This document shows positions 9,233 to 20,132 of a DNA stretch of 64,000 nucleotides, piece after piece (position 1 is the stretch's first letter; each line of letters starts with the position of its first letter). The stretch lies in contig OX485806.1 of the NCBI GenBank assembly GCA_950295325.1, positions 51,205,169 through 51,269,168 of the forward strand, written 5' to 3'. The notes under the pieces were generated by a model. It was not told the DNA's origin. It did no database searches and saw only the letters and a list, made by a program, of their open reading frames with translations. This stretch comes from Polytrichum commune. Lineage: Eukaryota > Streptophyta > Polytrichopsida > Polytrichales > Polytrichaceae. The position numbers and the translations under genes are program-made.

Positions 9233-11431
9233 GGCCTCTCCCTATCTTGGAGAATTACATTCTCCTTCTCTAGTGCCTCAGTGGCTCTTCTAGCTGTCCT
9301 AGCTACTTTCTCTAAATCCAACAATTCGGGAGCCTCTCTCGAAAAATCCTCCTCATGTGGCTCCACATCTTCCTCTTGTGGAAGACTTCCTCTCATAGCT
9401 CTAGTGGTGATCGCCAATGCCGGCGCCTCATGAGTAACTTTATTATCTAAACCCCTCAATTCATAGGTGATGGCATTAGTGTGTAGAGGCCATTCACCTT
9501 GTTCCTCACCAACACCCATTTGAAAAGGGATAGACTTATCACGGTGTGGCTCCACTACACCCTCCGTGAACTTGACATCCTGAGAATTCGACGGACCCGG
9601 ATTTATGGGAGGGGTTTGCCTCCGATTGTTGAAATTCTGGGGAGCCCCTTGCCTATTGTGAATCGGAATGTATCCGTTTGTCGTTTGCAATCCCGACGGA
9701 GGATGAAAATTTTGCCTCGCATTCCCATGATCATAATACAAATTTGGCGACCTAAGCTCATTCGGTGGCCCACCTTGTGGTCTAACACCCCTCATGTTGT
9801 CCCTCGCTTGTTGTTGTGGATTGGCCACCCGGTAAGGCATGTTAATGATCTTATCCGGTTGACGACATTCGTCCGAAGGATGGTTTTCTCCACAATTACT
9901 ACAACCATAATCTTGTCCCTCGGACAAACATTGACCATGTACATGCCATCTTCCACAAAACGGATGGAACTCCTTCTTCTTCATGTTTTGACCACCCTGT
10001 CCTCTAGAAGTAGGTCCTCTATTGTTATCCTGTCCGTACTGAATTTATCCTTGATCTCTTTGGTTTTGTGGAGGTGGACCACCGTTCATTCTTTGATCCC
10101 AGTTTGGTTCATTCCTACAAAATTGACGAGTGTGATCCAATTGGCTACACTGAACACACCACAATCCCGAGGCATGCCTATCCGATTCAATTTGAGGAGG
10201 AGGACCAAATTGTTGGCTCCTAACCATCAATGACATTTGGTCCGTCAGACTTTGCATTTGCTTAATCATGGCATCTTGAAATCCCAACTGACTGGCTTCT
10301 AATCTCTTCTCCACTTCCTCTAAATGAGGGTCCACTGTAGAAGCCGATAATACTAAAAGTGGTGCCGGTTCCCTAACCGCCAAAGGACGTGGACCCGCGT
10401 CAATGAGAGCATATGGAGCTTGACTCCCATACTTACCTTGCTCTCCCTCCACCATTCTCGGTCGAATAGGAATGAATTGAGGGATTAATTCATCCTCCCT
10501 TCTCCACAATCTTTTATGATCCCTATCCAAATTCTCCATCTTCCTAGCCGCTCTCTTGGCATCCGCCAAAGTCTGAGAACCCCTCTCAAGAACATCCCTA
10601 ATTGTTCCCGACTTAAAAAAACCTTAAATGAAGAATTGTTTTAGTGTGTCATCATTGAGCATGGTGCCCACAAATCGTGTACACACTAAATCAAACCTTC
10701 TAATATAAGCGGAGATCTCTTCTTCCCTACCTTACTTCATTGAAGCCAATGCCCTCAAAGCCCGTACTTTGGCCAACCTCTGGCCTTAAGTCATTGAGAA
10801 ACTCCCTTTGTAATTGCTCCCAGTCTCTAAAATGTCCCTCGGCATGGTCTCTATACCACTCATAGGCCTCACCCTCTAAGGTAGTCAGAAACCACACCAA
10901 CCAATATCCCTGATTAGTCACAAGAGAACTAGCCAACCTCTCAATGTACCTCTCTATATGCCTAGATGGATCCTCATCCTTAGTTCCATAAAACTTAAGG
11001 AGGTGGGATGGCATGTCCACCGCCGCTAAATTTTGTGGAACCACAATTGGTAGAACTCTCGGTCTAACAAATGGATCAATGGGGTCCACCGGTGGTATGG
11101 GCCCATCTCCGTCTCTTTGCTGTGCCATGTTGACTAGTGGATCTTCTCCTACGTCCCTATCAATCCGTATTGAATTGCCTTCCCTAGGTGTATCAACCTC
11201 TAATGCTATCTCGTCACCCAACTTAGAAAGAGTTTCCTCGTTGTCAACTTGAGCCTCTTCCTCTACTATTCCTAACAACAGACTAACACTAGGCTCCGCA
11301 TTCAAGCAATTTTCTAATTTAATTACAACTTCTTCTCCAACTTCGGGAATCCTTGACAATCTTCTCCTACATGTAACTTTGTCTACTCCTAATTCCAACC
11401 TTGGTTTTTGAGATCGAGTCTTACGTTGCAT
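9233..11431 (-). pseudogene. Ty3/gypsy gag (retrotransposon capsid/nucleocapsid), broken
   Basis: Three open segments (11431-10727, 10569-10045, 9984-9233) form one gag. The first holds the retrotransposon-gag core (MPSHLLKFYGTKDEDPSRHI, LEGEAYEWYRDH, WEQLQREFLNDLRP). The second holds a CCHC zinc knuckle (WCVQCSQLDHTRQFC, spacing CX2CX4HX4C), and the third a Cys/His-rich tail (FCGRWHVHGQC, CSNCGENHPSDEC). Gag forms the virus-like particle and packages the element RNA. A frameshift near 10,727, an in-frame TAA near 10,624 (FFI*GFF) and another after QRDQG near 10,045 disable it. The 5' LTR lies 0.9 kb upstream on the same strand. Confidence 0.8.
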
Positions 11432-12332
11432 TCCCCAAGGAATCGATCAACCCTCATTCGACCAAGCATATCCCTCACTACTTTCACTAATTAATGTTTT
11501 CACTTTTCTTAATATGGTTTAAAATTGAGGTGAAGAAAGAGAACCTGCAAGCCCACTTAAGTGAAAAATCCCAAACAGGGGATAGGCATATTCATGTCAA
11601 TTCTTAGTCGAGCCGAAGAATCACCTCCGCACTCTTCCTCAAATTGGCACTCACCATAATACCGAGAGTGAGGGGCTGACCTTCGCCATACACTGCATTA
11701 GGGAATGAGGCATCACCCTCTCGTCTCCAACACAATGCGATGATTAGGGAATTACCCTCTCCAATGGATAACGACAAAGACATGTACTAAAATCCTTCCT
11801 TAATTAATTAGCAATTTCACTTTGAAGAATGTCATACCTCAAGCAATTCGTTTCCCCCTACACGTTAGTACTCGCCCTCGACCGTGACTCAATGTGACAT
11901 TAACACCACAATTCTAAACTAACAATTCTAGTCTACTCATCAAATTCAAAAATCCCCTAACTTGGAAACTCACCCAAAGGTAAGCATTTCAGTTGATTCT
12001 TCCTAAATTTAATTATCCCTCTCAGATTTTAGTGAGCTAATGATTGCAAGCTTAGTGTTATGTCCTTATGCCATTCCCAAGAGAATTTAGGCATACCTTA
12101 GCAGTGTTTCTTCCTCAAAACAAAATTGCATAAATCACAATGCAATTCATCCCAAGGAATGAATCAAAATGAAACTAAACTAATTAAACCCAAAACTCAA
12201 AAACCAATGTGAACACTTACCATTGACCAAATGCTTCTTCCTCTCTCACAAGGTCGTGCGTCCAAGTCTTCCCTAATCGCCTCCAAATCTTGTCTCCTAA
12301 TCCCGCTTCACTCCCGGTTGACGCACCATTTA
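11432..12332 (-). other. Gypsy leader between 5' LTR and gag
   Basis: No long ORF. On the minus strand the sequence next to the LTR (12330-12310) reads TGGTGCGTCAACCGGGAG. It starts two bases from the LTR edge, as a tRNA primer site would, but I could not assign the tRNA. The rest is AT-rich untranslated leader. Confidence 0.5.
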
Positions 12333-13820
12333 TGTCAGCCACCAACCCCCACCTCTAAGCGTCATAGTTCAGATGATAGTTGGCGGAAGACATGTAACAC
12401 TTAATGCCTACCAATATTGCAAGAAGCCTCTAGTCCATATCATAGCAATGTCAAGCCACAAGTTTATTTCATTACACAGAATACAAACATTTATAAATGC
12501 TCTTCTAGATTGTCCTCCCCTCACTAATATCCCCTCACCCCTCGACCCTCACACACACCCGATCTCCCCCTAAGGCTTAATCTAATGAGGATAAATGGTC
12601 TTTCAACTACCATTCCCTCTTAAGCCCTAACTTCCTACCTAATCAACCCATTCTCCCTCCGAGTGGCCCATAAGGTGCCCTGTCCATTGCCCCTTCGGTG
12701 AGGCCTAATCAAATCCCAGCAGTAGTCCCCCCTCAGCCAACAATCAACATTGTTCGGCCAAGGCCCCTTGGCCGTCAAAGCCCATCAAGCCCGTCACTAA
12801 AGTCGGGGACCTCACCCAGCTCGCCCAGCTTGCTGGATTCGACTCTCTTGCCAGCTTGCCCCTACCTTCCTCCAATCCAACCAGCTGCCAGAATGACCTT
12901 ACTCGCAATGTGGCCTCCTCCTCCCTTCGGGGATCAGGGGAGCCTCCTCGCCTTCGACTTGCTGCCAGTTCGGCGCAACCGCGGTGTAAAGATTTCAGTA
13001 TGAGAGTTGTCAATGCTGCATACTTAGCCACACACCAAATTGTAGCCCCCCTTCTAAACCCGAGGCCGACCTAATCTGTCCCTCACGATTCTTCCGCCCT
13101 TGGTCTTTTATTATCCACACACCAACTCCATTTTTTACTGTCCTTTATCCCTGAGGGATCCCTCCCCTCTCGGTTGAGCCATCCTTCTACCCCGCTGGGT
13201 TTCCCAACAGTTTGGCCAATTCGGAGCTTCTTTCGAAATCCACATTTCGGTGCTGCCTGTTTCAGCCTCATCCTTCACCTGGCTATCTATTCACTTCCCT
13301 GGCACCCCCCTTTCGGGCGGGGAAGTCACATTCCCATCCCAAAATTCCCCTCCCTACCTTGCTGTCTCATGTTGCCTTGCCTTGCCGCCACTCCAGCTGA
13401 CGACGTCCGTAACCCCTTTTCCCTTGCTTGCTTCGAAGAGAGCAACCTCTACCTGCTGGCCGAGAGATCCAGGGCTCTTCCCTGGATCCAGGACTCAAGG
13501 GCCTTACCCATAATGGACAACGGTCTCGGGTCTTTCTTGGCCAACCACCACACCTTAAACGAACACATTCCGGTGACGAGGACGAAATAAAGCCAAGCTG
13601 CCTATCTAATTGCCTAAGTTGAAGACTCTTTTACTAATACTTAACTAAACTCTTCATTTTACCCAATAACAAGAAACCTTGTCCTAGTCCAAGGTCAAAA
13701 CCACACGCCCACTCAAAATTCACTCTTTTTATGTTTTAAAGATCTTAAATAACAATCAAAGCCTCAATGCTAATGCATCCTAGTGTTAAGACTAAATGTG
13801 GGCACCGTAGTGGGCTCACA
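12333..13820 (-). repeat. 5' LTR of the gypsy element (1,488 bp)
   Basis: It runs from TGTCAGCC (plus-strand left edge) to GGGCTCACA, next to target copy GTATG. Its first ~180 bp match 7882-8062. Proline- and serine-rich open frames inside (for example 12698-13003 and 13174-13590) have no recognisable domain and are probably LTR by-products. LTRs carry promoter and polyadenylation signals; none was pinpointed. Confidence 0.8.
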
Positions 13821-14399
13821 GTATGGACTAGAGAAGGACCCTCTCGGATCCGAGAGGGTCTTCATTTCAGGGCTTGAGGACCAGATTTTGAATTGAAGGT
13901 TGTTTATGTTGTATGTGTGGATAGTGTAGACTTGTGTGCACTAGTTTGGTTGATAGTGTCGGGTAGGACAAGTTGGGGTTGACGGGTTGAACCTTTTTTT
14001 GTTGGGTTCATATTTGTCAAATTAAGGGGTTGGACTATGTAGGGACCCTCTCGGATCCGAGAGGGTCATGGACTAGTTCGGCCTAGTTGGGTATGAACTA
14101 GAGAGGGACCTTCTCGGATCCGAGAGGGTCATGGACTAGTTCGGCCTAGTTGGGTATGAACTAGAGAGGGGACCCTCTCGGATCCGAGAGGGTCTTCATT
14201 TCAGGGCTTGAGGACCAAATTTTGAATTGAAGGTTGTTTATGTTGTATGTGTAGATAGTGTAGACTTGTGTGGACTAGTTTGGTTGATAGTGTCGGGTAG
14301 GACAAGTTGGGGTTGATGGGTTGAACCTTTTTTTGTGGGGTTCATATTTGTCAAGTTAAGGGGTTGGACTATGTAGGGACCCTCTCGGATCCGAGTCCA
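13821..14399. repeat. Continuation of the palindrome array after the gypsy insertion
   Basis: The array sequence cut at 7,881 resumes here with the duplicated GTATG. It gives palindromes near 13,837, 14,044, 14,108 (variant) and 14,170, and 270-bp-type text (TCTTCATTTCAGGGCTTGAGG at 13,859 and 14,191). It stops inside a palindrome at about 14,397, where GGATCCGAG joins unrelated TCCACGGG. Confidence 0.85.
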
Positions 14400-14660
14400 C
14401 GGGTTGGGGGTTTGATCCAGATTTTTGCATGTGGCATTATAGCCATAATGTTATAGATTGCATCCCTGGTCATTATGTGGTGTACTAGGTAGGATCCCCT
14501 AATTAAGTTAAGAATGAGCCCATTAATCTAATGCATTAAAAACATATATCCTCCCAATTATTGTCACATCCCCGTGCACCTTTTTCACATGTGAGCGCTC
14601 CAAGCACAATGGAAGACTTCCAAGCACAAGCATTGTGAACACACAAGCGCTCCATCCTAG
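14400..14660. other. Spacer, no gene seen
   Basis: Short unique-looking sequence between two arrays. It contains CAAGCACAA..TTCCAAGCACAAG duplications but no coding potential. Confidence 0.4.
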
Positions 14661-15580
14661 TGAGTGTTCGGACTCTCAACTTTGTGTGAACCAGATTCTC
14701 AACTTTGATTCAGGTGATGAATCTATTTGAATTTAAAAATGCTCTCACTTCCGTTAGCCTAGATGGGTAGGCCACATTCTCAACTACGATTCATATGATG
14801 GCAGTTGGGTGTTTTCTTGGATGCTATCACTTCCGATAGCCTTCAACCCTAAACCAAATTCTCAACTTTGATTCAGGTGTTCAATGGTTGTGTGTTTTTG
14901 GGTGCTCTCACTTCCGAGAGCCTATATGGGTAGGCCACATTTTCAACTTGGATTCAGGTGTTGAATGGTTGTGTGTTTTGGATGCTCTCAATTCCGAGAG
15001 CCTTCATGTGTGAAAAACATTCTAAACTTTGATTCAGGTGTTGAATGGTTGTGTGTTTTGAATGCTCTCAATTCCGAGAGTCTACATGTGTGAACCAGAT
15101 TCTCAACTTTGATTCAGGTCTTGAATGGTTGTGTGTTTTGGATGCTCTCAATTCTGAGAGCCTACATGTGTAAACTAGATTCTCAACTTTGATTCAGGTG
15201 TTGAATGGTTGTGTGTTTTGGATGCTCTCAATTCTGAGAGCCTACATGTGTAAACTAGATTCTCAACTTTGATTCAGGTGTTGAATGGTTGTGTGTTTTG
15301 GATGCTCTCAATTCCGAAAGCCTACATGTGTGAACCAGATTCTCAACTTTGATTCAGGTTTTGAGTGGTTGTGTGTTTTGGATGCTCTCAATTCTGAGAG
15401 CCTACATGTGTGAACCAGATTCTCAACTTTGATTCAGGTGTTGAATTTTGTGTTTTTTTGGATGCTCTCACTTCCGAGAGCCTACATGTGTGAACCAGAT
15501 TCTCAACTTTGATTCAGGTGTTGAATGGTTGTGTGTTTTGGATGCTCTCACTTCCGAGAGCCAGATTTTCAACTTTCATT
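14661..15580. repeat. 80-bp tandem array
   Basis: About eleven units of roughly 80 bp, each with TCTCAACTTTGATTCAGGTG, then TTGAATGGTTGTGTGTTTTG and GATGCTCTCA..TTCCGAGAGCC. The core CTCTCA-N-TCCGAGAG is again a small imperfect palindrome. The central units (15,020-15,500) are nearly identical and the left-hand units are more diverged. The array ends directly at the start codon of the ORF at 15,584. Confidence 0.9.
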
Positions 15581-15583
15581 CAT

Positions 15584-16147
15584 ATGATGAATGTTTGTGG
15601 TTTGGATGACGTATCAGGTTGGGGAAGATCGCGCCAATCCCACTTGATGGAGCCTCTTGCATTGTATTTGGACGAAGATGTACAATTGACGGTCTTGGTC
15701 CCAAACTTGTTGGTGGGTGCCGCAAATGTGGATATGGGTGCAGAAACGGCATTGGACACCCAACTCCGTTTCTTGCTAATCCATAGTTTGAGGCTATCTT
15801 GCAAAGCATGGAAAATGATTGTGGATAAAAGTGCGGAGTACAATGCTCTTCGTTTGGCTCAATATAAATACGCGATGGGTCCCAATGTTGTCACAAGGGT
15901 TTGTTTGCCACGCGAACATAACCTCATCACTCAATTTCAACTAAACTTGATGTGGTTCTTACTAGCCGCCACGTCAGCATACAAGATTTCGCGGAGGATT
16001 CTTATGTCGGATTTGGGGGATTTGTCATTGCGGAGATTATCTAAGCTAAGGGATGAATTGGAGATGTCATTCTGTGCGGTGGAGTTCTATGGCACCAGCT
16101 TCCATCCAGGTGCACCGTATTGGACATGCCCGGCCGATAGGATGTAG
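15584..16147 (+). CDS. Uncharacterised protein, possible F-box-type fragment
   Basis: This is an open frame of 187 residues from ATG 15,584, chosen because upstream in-frame codons lie in the 80-bp array. Visible features are an acidic/hydrophobic N-terminal half (LALYLDEDVQLTVLVPNLLV), then LRLSCKAWKMIVDKSAEYNA followed by LRLAQYKYAMG. The second stretch resembles the 'vCk.Wk..vd.s..y..lr' helix seen after F-box motifs in some plant proteins. The C-terminal third contains LRRLSKLRDELEMSF and ends in PYWTCPADRM. I do not recognise the family with confidence. It could be a terminal exon of a larger gene whose upstream part was replaced by the array. Composition is less AT-rich than the flanks, which supports real coding. 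Confidence 0.45.
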   Translation: MMNVCGLDDVSGWGRSRQSHLMEPLALYLDEDVQLTVLVPNLLVGAANVDMGAETALDTQLRFLLIHSLRLSCKAWKMIVDKSAEYNALRLAQYKYAMGPNVVTRVCLPREHNLITQFQLNLMWFLLAATSAYKISRRILMSDLGDLSLRRLSKLRDELEMSFCAVEFYGTSFHPGAPYWTCPADRM

Positions 16148-16950
16148 ACACGTGGAGGAGCCAAATGGATTTTTTTGCGCACACATTTTTTTCTTTTCTG
16201 GAGTAAATTATTTATAGCAAATTGAATTGGATACACATTTTTGTAAGTCTTGATTTTGGCATCTAACTTCACCTACATTATCTCGGCCAATCAAATATTT
16301 TGTGTATGGGAATTCTGGACATCTAAGAGTTCTTGGAATGAGTACCATACCATTCAACTTCTTCTTCAACATATGTTTTGATGTTTGATTTCAATTGATG
16401 ACGTCAGCCCTAATTTAATATGAAACCATTTCAAAACCTAGACTATAAGATCTTTCATAACAAATACATTCTTCCACGCCTTTAGGTTCCGTTTGTTCCT
16501 CGACCTAGGTTGGGTCAATATCTCCACGGGATTAAGGTGCCTTACAACAAATTGAATTCAAACTATTTATAAATTCCACGGAAATAAGCACTGTTTGTCC
16601 TATTTTTACCCTACAAATTCAAAATTTTCCGCTCTCTAATTTCCGCTCTACGCTCACACTACTAAGTTTCCCGAGCCTAACGGGGGAGGCCCCAAAAGAA
16701 GGGCAACCCAAGTGAGTCCCAAAGTAGGTGGGTCTAGTGTAGGATAGGTCCTTGGAGGGTAGATCCAAGGTCGCTAACAGACCACCTAGGAACGACACCT
16801 TTGGGACTATGCCAAATTTGAAGATGCATTGTGGGGGTCGCGCCCTAAGGTAAACACAATGCCGCACCATAGAGGATGGCACCTTGAGAATTGGTGTGCC
16901 AACTACGAGTATAGTCAATGAGGGCATCGACTCCGTTTGGTGGGGGTGGA
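16148..16950. other. Intergenic, no gene seen
   Basis: AT-rich for 450 bp, then a GC-richer stretch (16,670-16,950) with no recognisable domain on either strand. The open frame on the minus strand here continues into the repeat copy and looks like chance. Confidence 0.5.
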
Positions 16951-17924
16951 TATCGCGCACCTCTTCATGAGGAGTGCCTGAAACACCATGGGCACAAACG
17001 GGACCCCAGAGTGACACCCGAGACTTGTGGCGCCGTTGGTGAGAGGGCCCAAGTGATCCTAGTGTGGGTGAGGACCCCGGACATTGGGAATGCCTCCCAC
17101 CCACAGAGACTAGGAGGCACAAGGGTAAGGCCATGAGCTATGCGTAGCTCATGACGTGGTGATTCTAGATTGCTCAAGATCACCTCAATCGGAGGTGTGA
17201 GCTAGGAGTTATGGCAATTTGAGTGGGGCGCTGTCCCGGGACAGCGCCCTAGTACAGCAGTGCCTGGGAGTGATTCCCGGGACTGCCAAGGTTCAAACAG
17301 GCATAACTTCGTCAATACTTACTTGAATGGCGCAATGGAGGAGTCCATTGGCATCTAAGTAAAGCGTAGATGATGATGGAGTGGTTGCTTGTTAGGATCG
17401 GACATCATACAAGGAAATTATGATGGTTTAAACCTGCTGGGGGCTTCTAAGCCCAACAACTAAAGGAAAATGTCTACTTGGCCCCAACTCTTGGTAGAGA
17501 GACAAGAGGTTTCTTGACGGTGGGGTAGGGGCCCCGCGTAGAGTCCTAGAGGCTTATATGGGTGAGGTGGTGTGGCTTCACCCACCGGAGGCCGAACGGC
17601 ACGGCCTCCATGGGCATTGGCCCAATGTGAGGCCATAGTTGCCTAGCACGCTTCGGGTTGTTGTAGTGTTGCTCCGGCAACACGATGATCAATATAGGAT
17701 TGGACTTCCATGGATGGAAGTCCACATTGAAAAAATGGGTTACCAATTAAGGGGTGAGTCCCGAAAGTAAAGTAGGAGGGTTGGTTCCCCTCTTATGAAC
17801 TCGAAGGTCCGGGGTAGGAGGAACTAACCATTAGCATGGCGGAATGCAAAGGGTTAGCGCTCGTTACCTTTGCTAGAAATGAAAAGAGACAATATTGCTA
17901 AGGGGGCTAGCAAGGGTTGCGACA
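16951..17924. mobile_element. Solo-LTR-like repeat, copy 2
   Basis: Full-length relative of 8291-9227 in the same orientation. It runs from TATCGCGCACCTCTTCATGAG to GGGTTGCGACA and includes the same GCTGTCCCGGGACAGC palindrome. No 5-bp duplication is visible, because the right side runs directly into an inverted partial copy. It is more diverged than copy 1 would be from a fresh insertion. Confidence 0.75.
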
Positions 17925-18060
17925 CAACGCCCGGGGCATTCACCCACAGTTCGATCCCTTGGGCCCTCTCACCAACGACTCCACAAATCCCGGGTGTCAC
18001 TCCGGGGTCCCCCTTGTGCCCATGGTGTTTCAAGCATTCCTCATGAAGAGGTACGCGATA
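17925..18060. repeat. Solo-LTR-like repeat, inverted partial copy
   Basis: The reverse complement of this stretch (TATCGCGTACCTCTTCATGA onward, through GTGACACCCGGG and GAGAGGGCCCAAG to GCCCCGGGCGTT) matches the first ~135 bp of copies 1 and 2. With copy 2 it forms an inverted pair whose outer ends both read ATATCGCG. Confidence 0.75.
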
Positions 18061-18241
18061 TAAAATGAGGAATAAAGGGCAAGACAAAGGGTGGAGGAGA
18101 CCGTCTCACTCCAAACATTGTTCATATGTCATTGTGTATGTAATTTTTGTTATGAAATTTCATCTTTTGTCTTGTTAAATACCAAGAAAAGTTGGGTACA
18201 CTAAACATATGGCTTAGGCTTTAATTATGATTTATTTTTCA

Positions 18242-18673
18242 CTAAATATTATATGTAGTATTAAAAACTTTGTGGATTTGATGTATTGTCGATTTGGTGG
18301 ATTCAATGATAGTAGTTGATATCTCTAGATGGGATGAATGAGGGTTGGCATCAAGATACATCAATTCAAATTTTTCAAAAAATATCCAAAAATTATTTTC
18401 ATTACTCCTTGGAGAAATGTTGGTGCATTGGTCAATCAAATACCCAATTTTGAATTGATATTGACCAAATGGCACCATAGATGCATTTTGGGATACATTT
18501 TCTTTTAAAATTCTAGTTTGATGATACCTTTGAGCAAGATCAATGAACAAAACATACAAAATTATGCCAATTGTTCATATAAATCATCAATTTTTGGTAA
18601 TGGATATTAATTATTTATGGTTAAATCATTTAAAGCTCTAAGATCTATCACCATTATGAAACCACCATCTTTC
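18242..18673 (-). pseudogene. Ty3/gypsy reverse transcriptase relic, downstream part
   Basis: Minus-strand translation gives GFIMVIDLRALNDLTINN, YPLPKIDDLYEQLA, LIDLAQRYHQTRI, PFGQYQF and FELMYLDANPHSSHLE. These align with the gypsy RT blocks DYRALN, YPLPrIDdL, iDL..GYHQIRI, ..YGhYEFlvMPFG and ..YLDDilv.S...eeH. YLDD has become YLDA, and frameshifts and stops are present. The relic is cut at 18,673 by the copia element and resumes on the far side at 23,545. Confidence 0.75.
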
Positions 18674-18936
18674 TATTGAAGGATTCAATAGGAGTAGAGA
18701 AAATATTGCATAAACATTCACACATACACAAAGGCATATGAACAATGCTTGGAGTGAGATAGTTTTCCTCACCCCGGCCTTGCCTTTTATTCATAAGTTT
18801 AGGTTACATTGTCCCGGCCAACCCTAAACCGAGCGTTGACTTTTCGGTTTTCGTTGACTATTTATTTTCTAATGCAACGTTTGACCAAGAGCAACATTAA
18901 GGCTTTCTTTCTCCATTCAAAGTCTTTCCTTCTACA
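18674..18936 (-). repeat. 3' LTR of the copia element
   Basis: On the minus strand it starts TGTAGAAGG and ends CCTTCAATA, a TG..TA end rather than the usual CA. The same ends occur in the other LTR, and the exact abutment of target duplication and primer site supports them. It lacks ~33 bp present in the 5' LTR around the CGGCCAACCCTA motif repeats. Confidence 0.85.
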
Positions 18937-19655
18937 CTCCCACTTTGCGAATTGTCAAAGACTTCTAAGCCCATTGCCGTACTTAATGAATGATGCCTAT
19001 TCTTTGCTAATGCTTTTGTTAGTACATCCGCTATCATATGCTCCGTAGGACAATAACTCAAACATATCTCTTTCGTCTCTAATTTCTCCATAATGAAATG
19101 GTGTTGGATGCCGATGTGTTTGGTGCGGCAATGATGCATGGGATTCTTAGCAAGTTGTATGCAACCTTGGTTATCACATATGATGGATGTGGCTCTTTCT
19201 TGCACATATCCCACGTCCGCCAATAGTTGTCGTAGCCAAATCGCGTCTTTTGTACATTGACTAGTAGCCATGTATTCCGCCTCCGTTGTGGACAATGCAA
19301 TGGTGGGTTGTTTCTTGCATTTCCATGAAATGGCTCCACAGCCCACAATAAATACGTACCCCGTCGTAGACCGTCGATCATTGGTGTCGCCCGCCCAATC
19401 CGCATCGCAAAATCCTACCAAAGATATGTCGTTACCTCCAAGGGAAAGTTTGAGTTCCAAAGTCCCCTTCAAATACCTCAAGATACGTTTCACGGCCATC
19501 CAATGCAACGGACCAGCCTTGGCCATGAATTGACTCACCGTATTTACCGCAAATGCAAGGTCCGGCCGTGTGCCCACCATGGCATACATGAGAGATCCCA
19601 CCGCCACTTTGTTCCTTATGATGTTGCCCGATGCATCCTGTTTGGTGCGAAACAC
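18897..19655 (-). pseudogene. Copia RT C-terminal end + RNase H domain
   Basis: The frame is open for about 250 codons. It starts in the RT-initial WVFRTKQDASGNIIR and jumps at about 19,605 into AVGSLMYAMVGTRPDLAFAV, which normally lies some 200 residues later. RNase H follows: LVGFCDADWAGDTNDRRSTT, ALSTTEAEYMA, ICDNQGCIQLAKNP, HIGIQHHFI and ADVLTKAL. These carry the DxE...D residues of copia RNase H and look complete. RNase H removes the RNA strand during reverse transcription; without the YVDD palm it cannot support transposition here. Confidence 0.85.
18937..18947 (-). other. Polypurine tract of the copia element
   Basis: On the minus strand AAAGTGGGAG lies immediately before the 3' LTR (TGTAGA...). 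This is the expected position and composition for plus-strand priming. Confidence 0.75.
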
Positions 19656-20132
19656 CCATTTGCACCCAACACTCCTACGACCCTCGGGAAGGGTGCTTAA
19701 CTCCTACGTTCCGTTGGCCACGAACGAGTCGTACTCCTTTTGCATTGCGGTCTCCCACTTGCTCGCATCCTCGGATCGTATCGCCTCACACAAATTCAAC
19801 GGGTCGTCTACAAGTGCCACATTGGTACGTTCTCGTTCGTGTTGGGGAAGAATGTGATTTTTCCACCATTCTCCGCGTGGCCGCCATTCCCTCAAAGGAT
19901 ACCTTCCATCCTTACCAAAACTCTCTCCATTGCCATCACTCAATGTGCGTATTGCATCACGAACATTCGCTCCATTGCCATCACTCATTGCATGCGGTTG
20001 CGGAGCCTCACCAACTCTCTCATCCGTGCCATCACTCAATGTTGGTCCTCCATTTTGAGCCACATTATCTCTCACTCTCTCCTTACACTCATCATTATGC
20101 ACACGTTTTGGAGATTCGTCCACAATTACCAC
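19656..20132 (-). pseudogene. Copia integrase-RT linker and RT N-terminus
   Basis: An open frame with SDGN/SDGT-rich low-complexity linker is followed by LCEAIRSEDASKWETAMQKE, YDSFVANGT, a TAG in place of the conserved Trp, then ELSTLPEGRRSVGCKWVFRT. That is the typical start of the copia RT domain (a.. W..Am..E..sl..n.TWeLv.lP.g.k..gcKWvfk.K). A frameshift near 20,130-20,150 separates it from the integrase. Confidence 0.8.

Larger units (their letters stand above)
7882..13820 (-). mobile_element. Deleted Ty3/gypsy LTR retrotransposon
   Basis: The element is bounded by the 5-bp target duplication GTATG (7877-7881 and 13821-13825) and starts TG, ends CA. It reads on the minus strand: 5' LTR 13820-12333, gag about 11431-9233, a fragment from the gag/protease border (8285-8063), then only the last ~180 bp of the 3' LTR (8062-7882). 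Protease, reverse transcriptase, RNase H, integrase and most of the 3' LTR are missing, so one large deletion probably removed them. A 937-bp solo-LTR-like insertion interrupts the coding part. The copy is incapable of autonomous movement. Confidence 0.85.

Noticed and set aside
12698-13622. Pro/Ser-rich open frames on both strands
   Set aside because: They lie wholly within the 1,488-bp LTR of the gypsy element, overlap in several frames and have no motif.
16619-17183. Open frames of 70-170 codons on both strands
   Set aside because: They run across the boundary of the solo-LTR-like repeat, so one half is repeat DNA.
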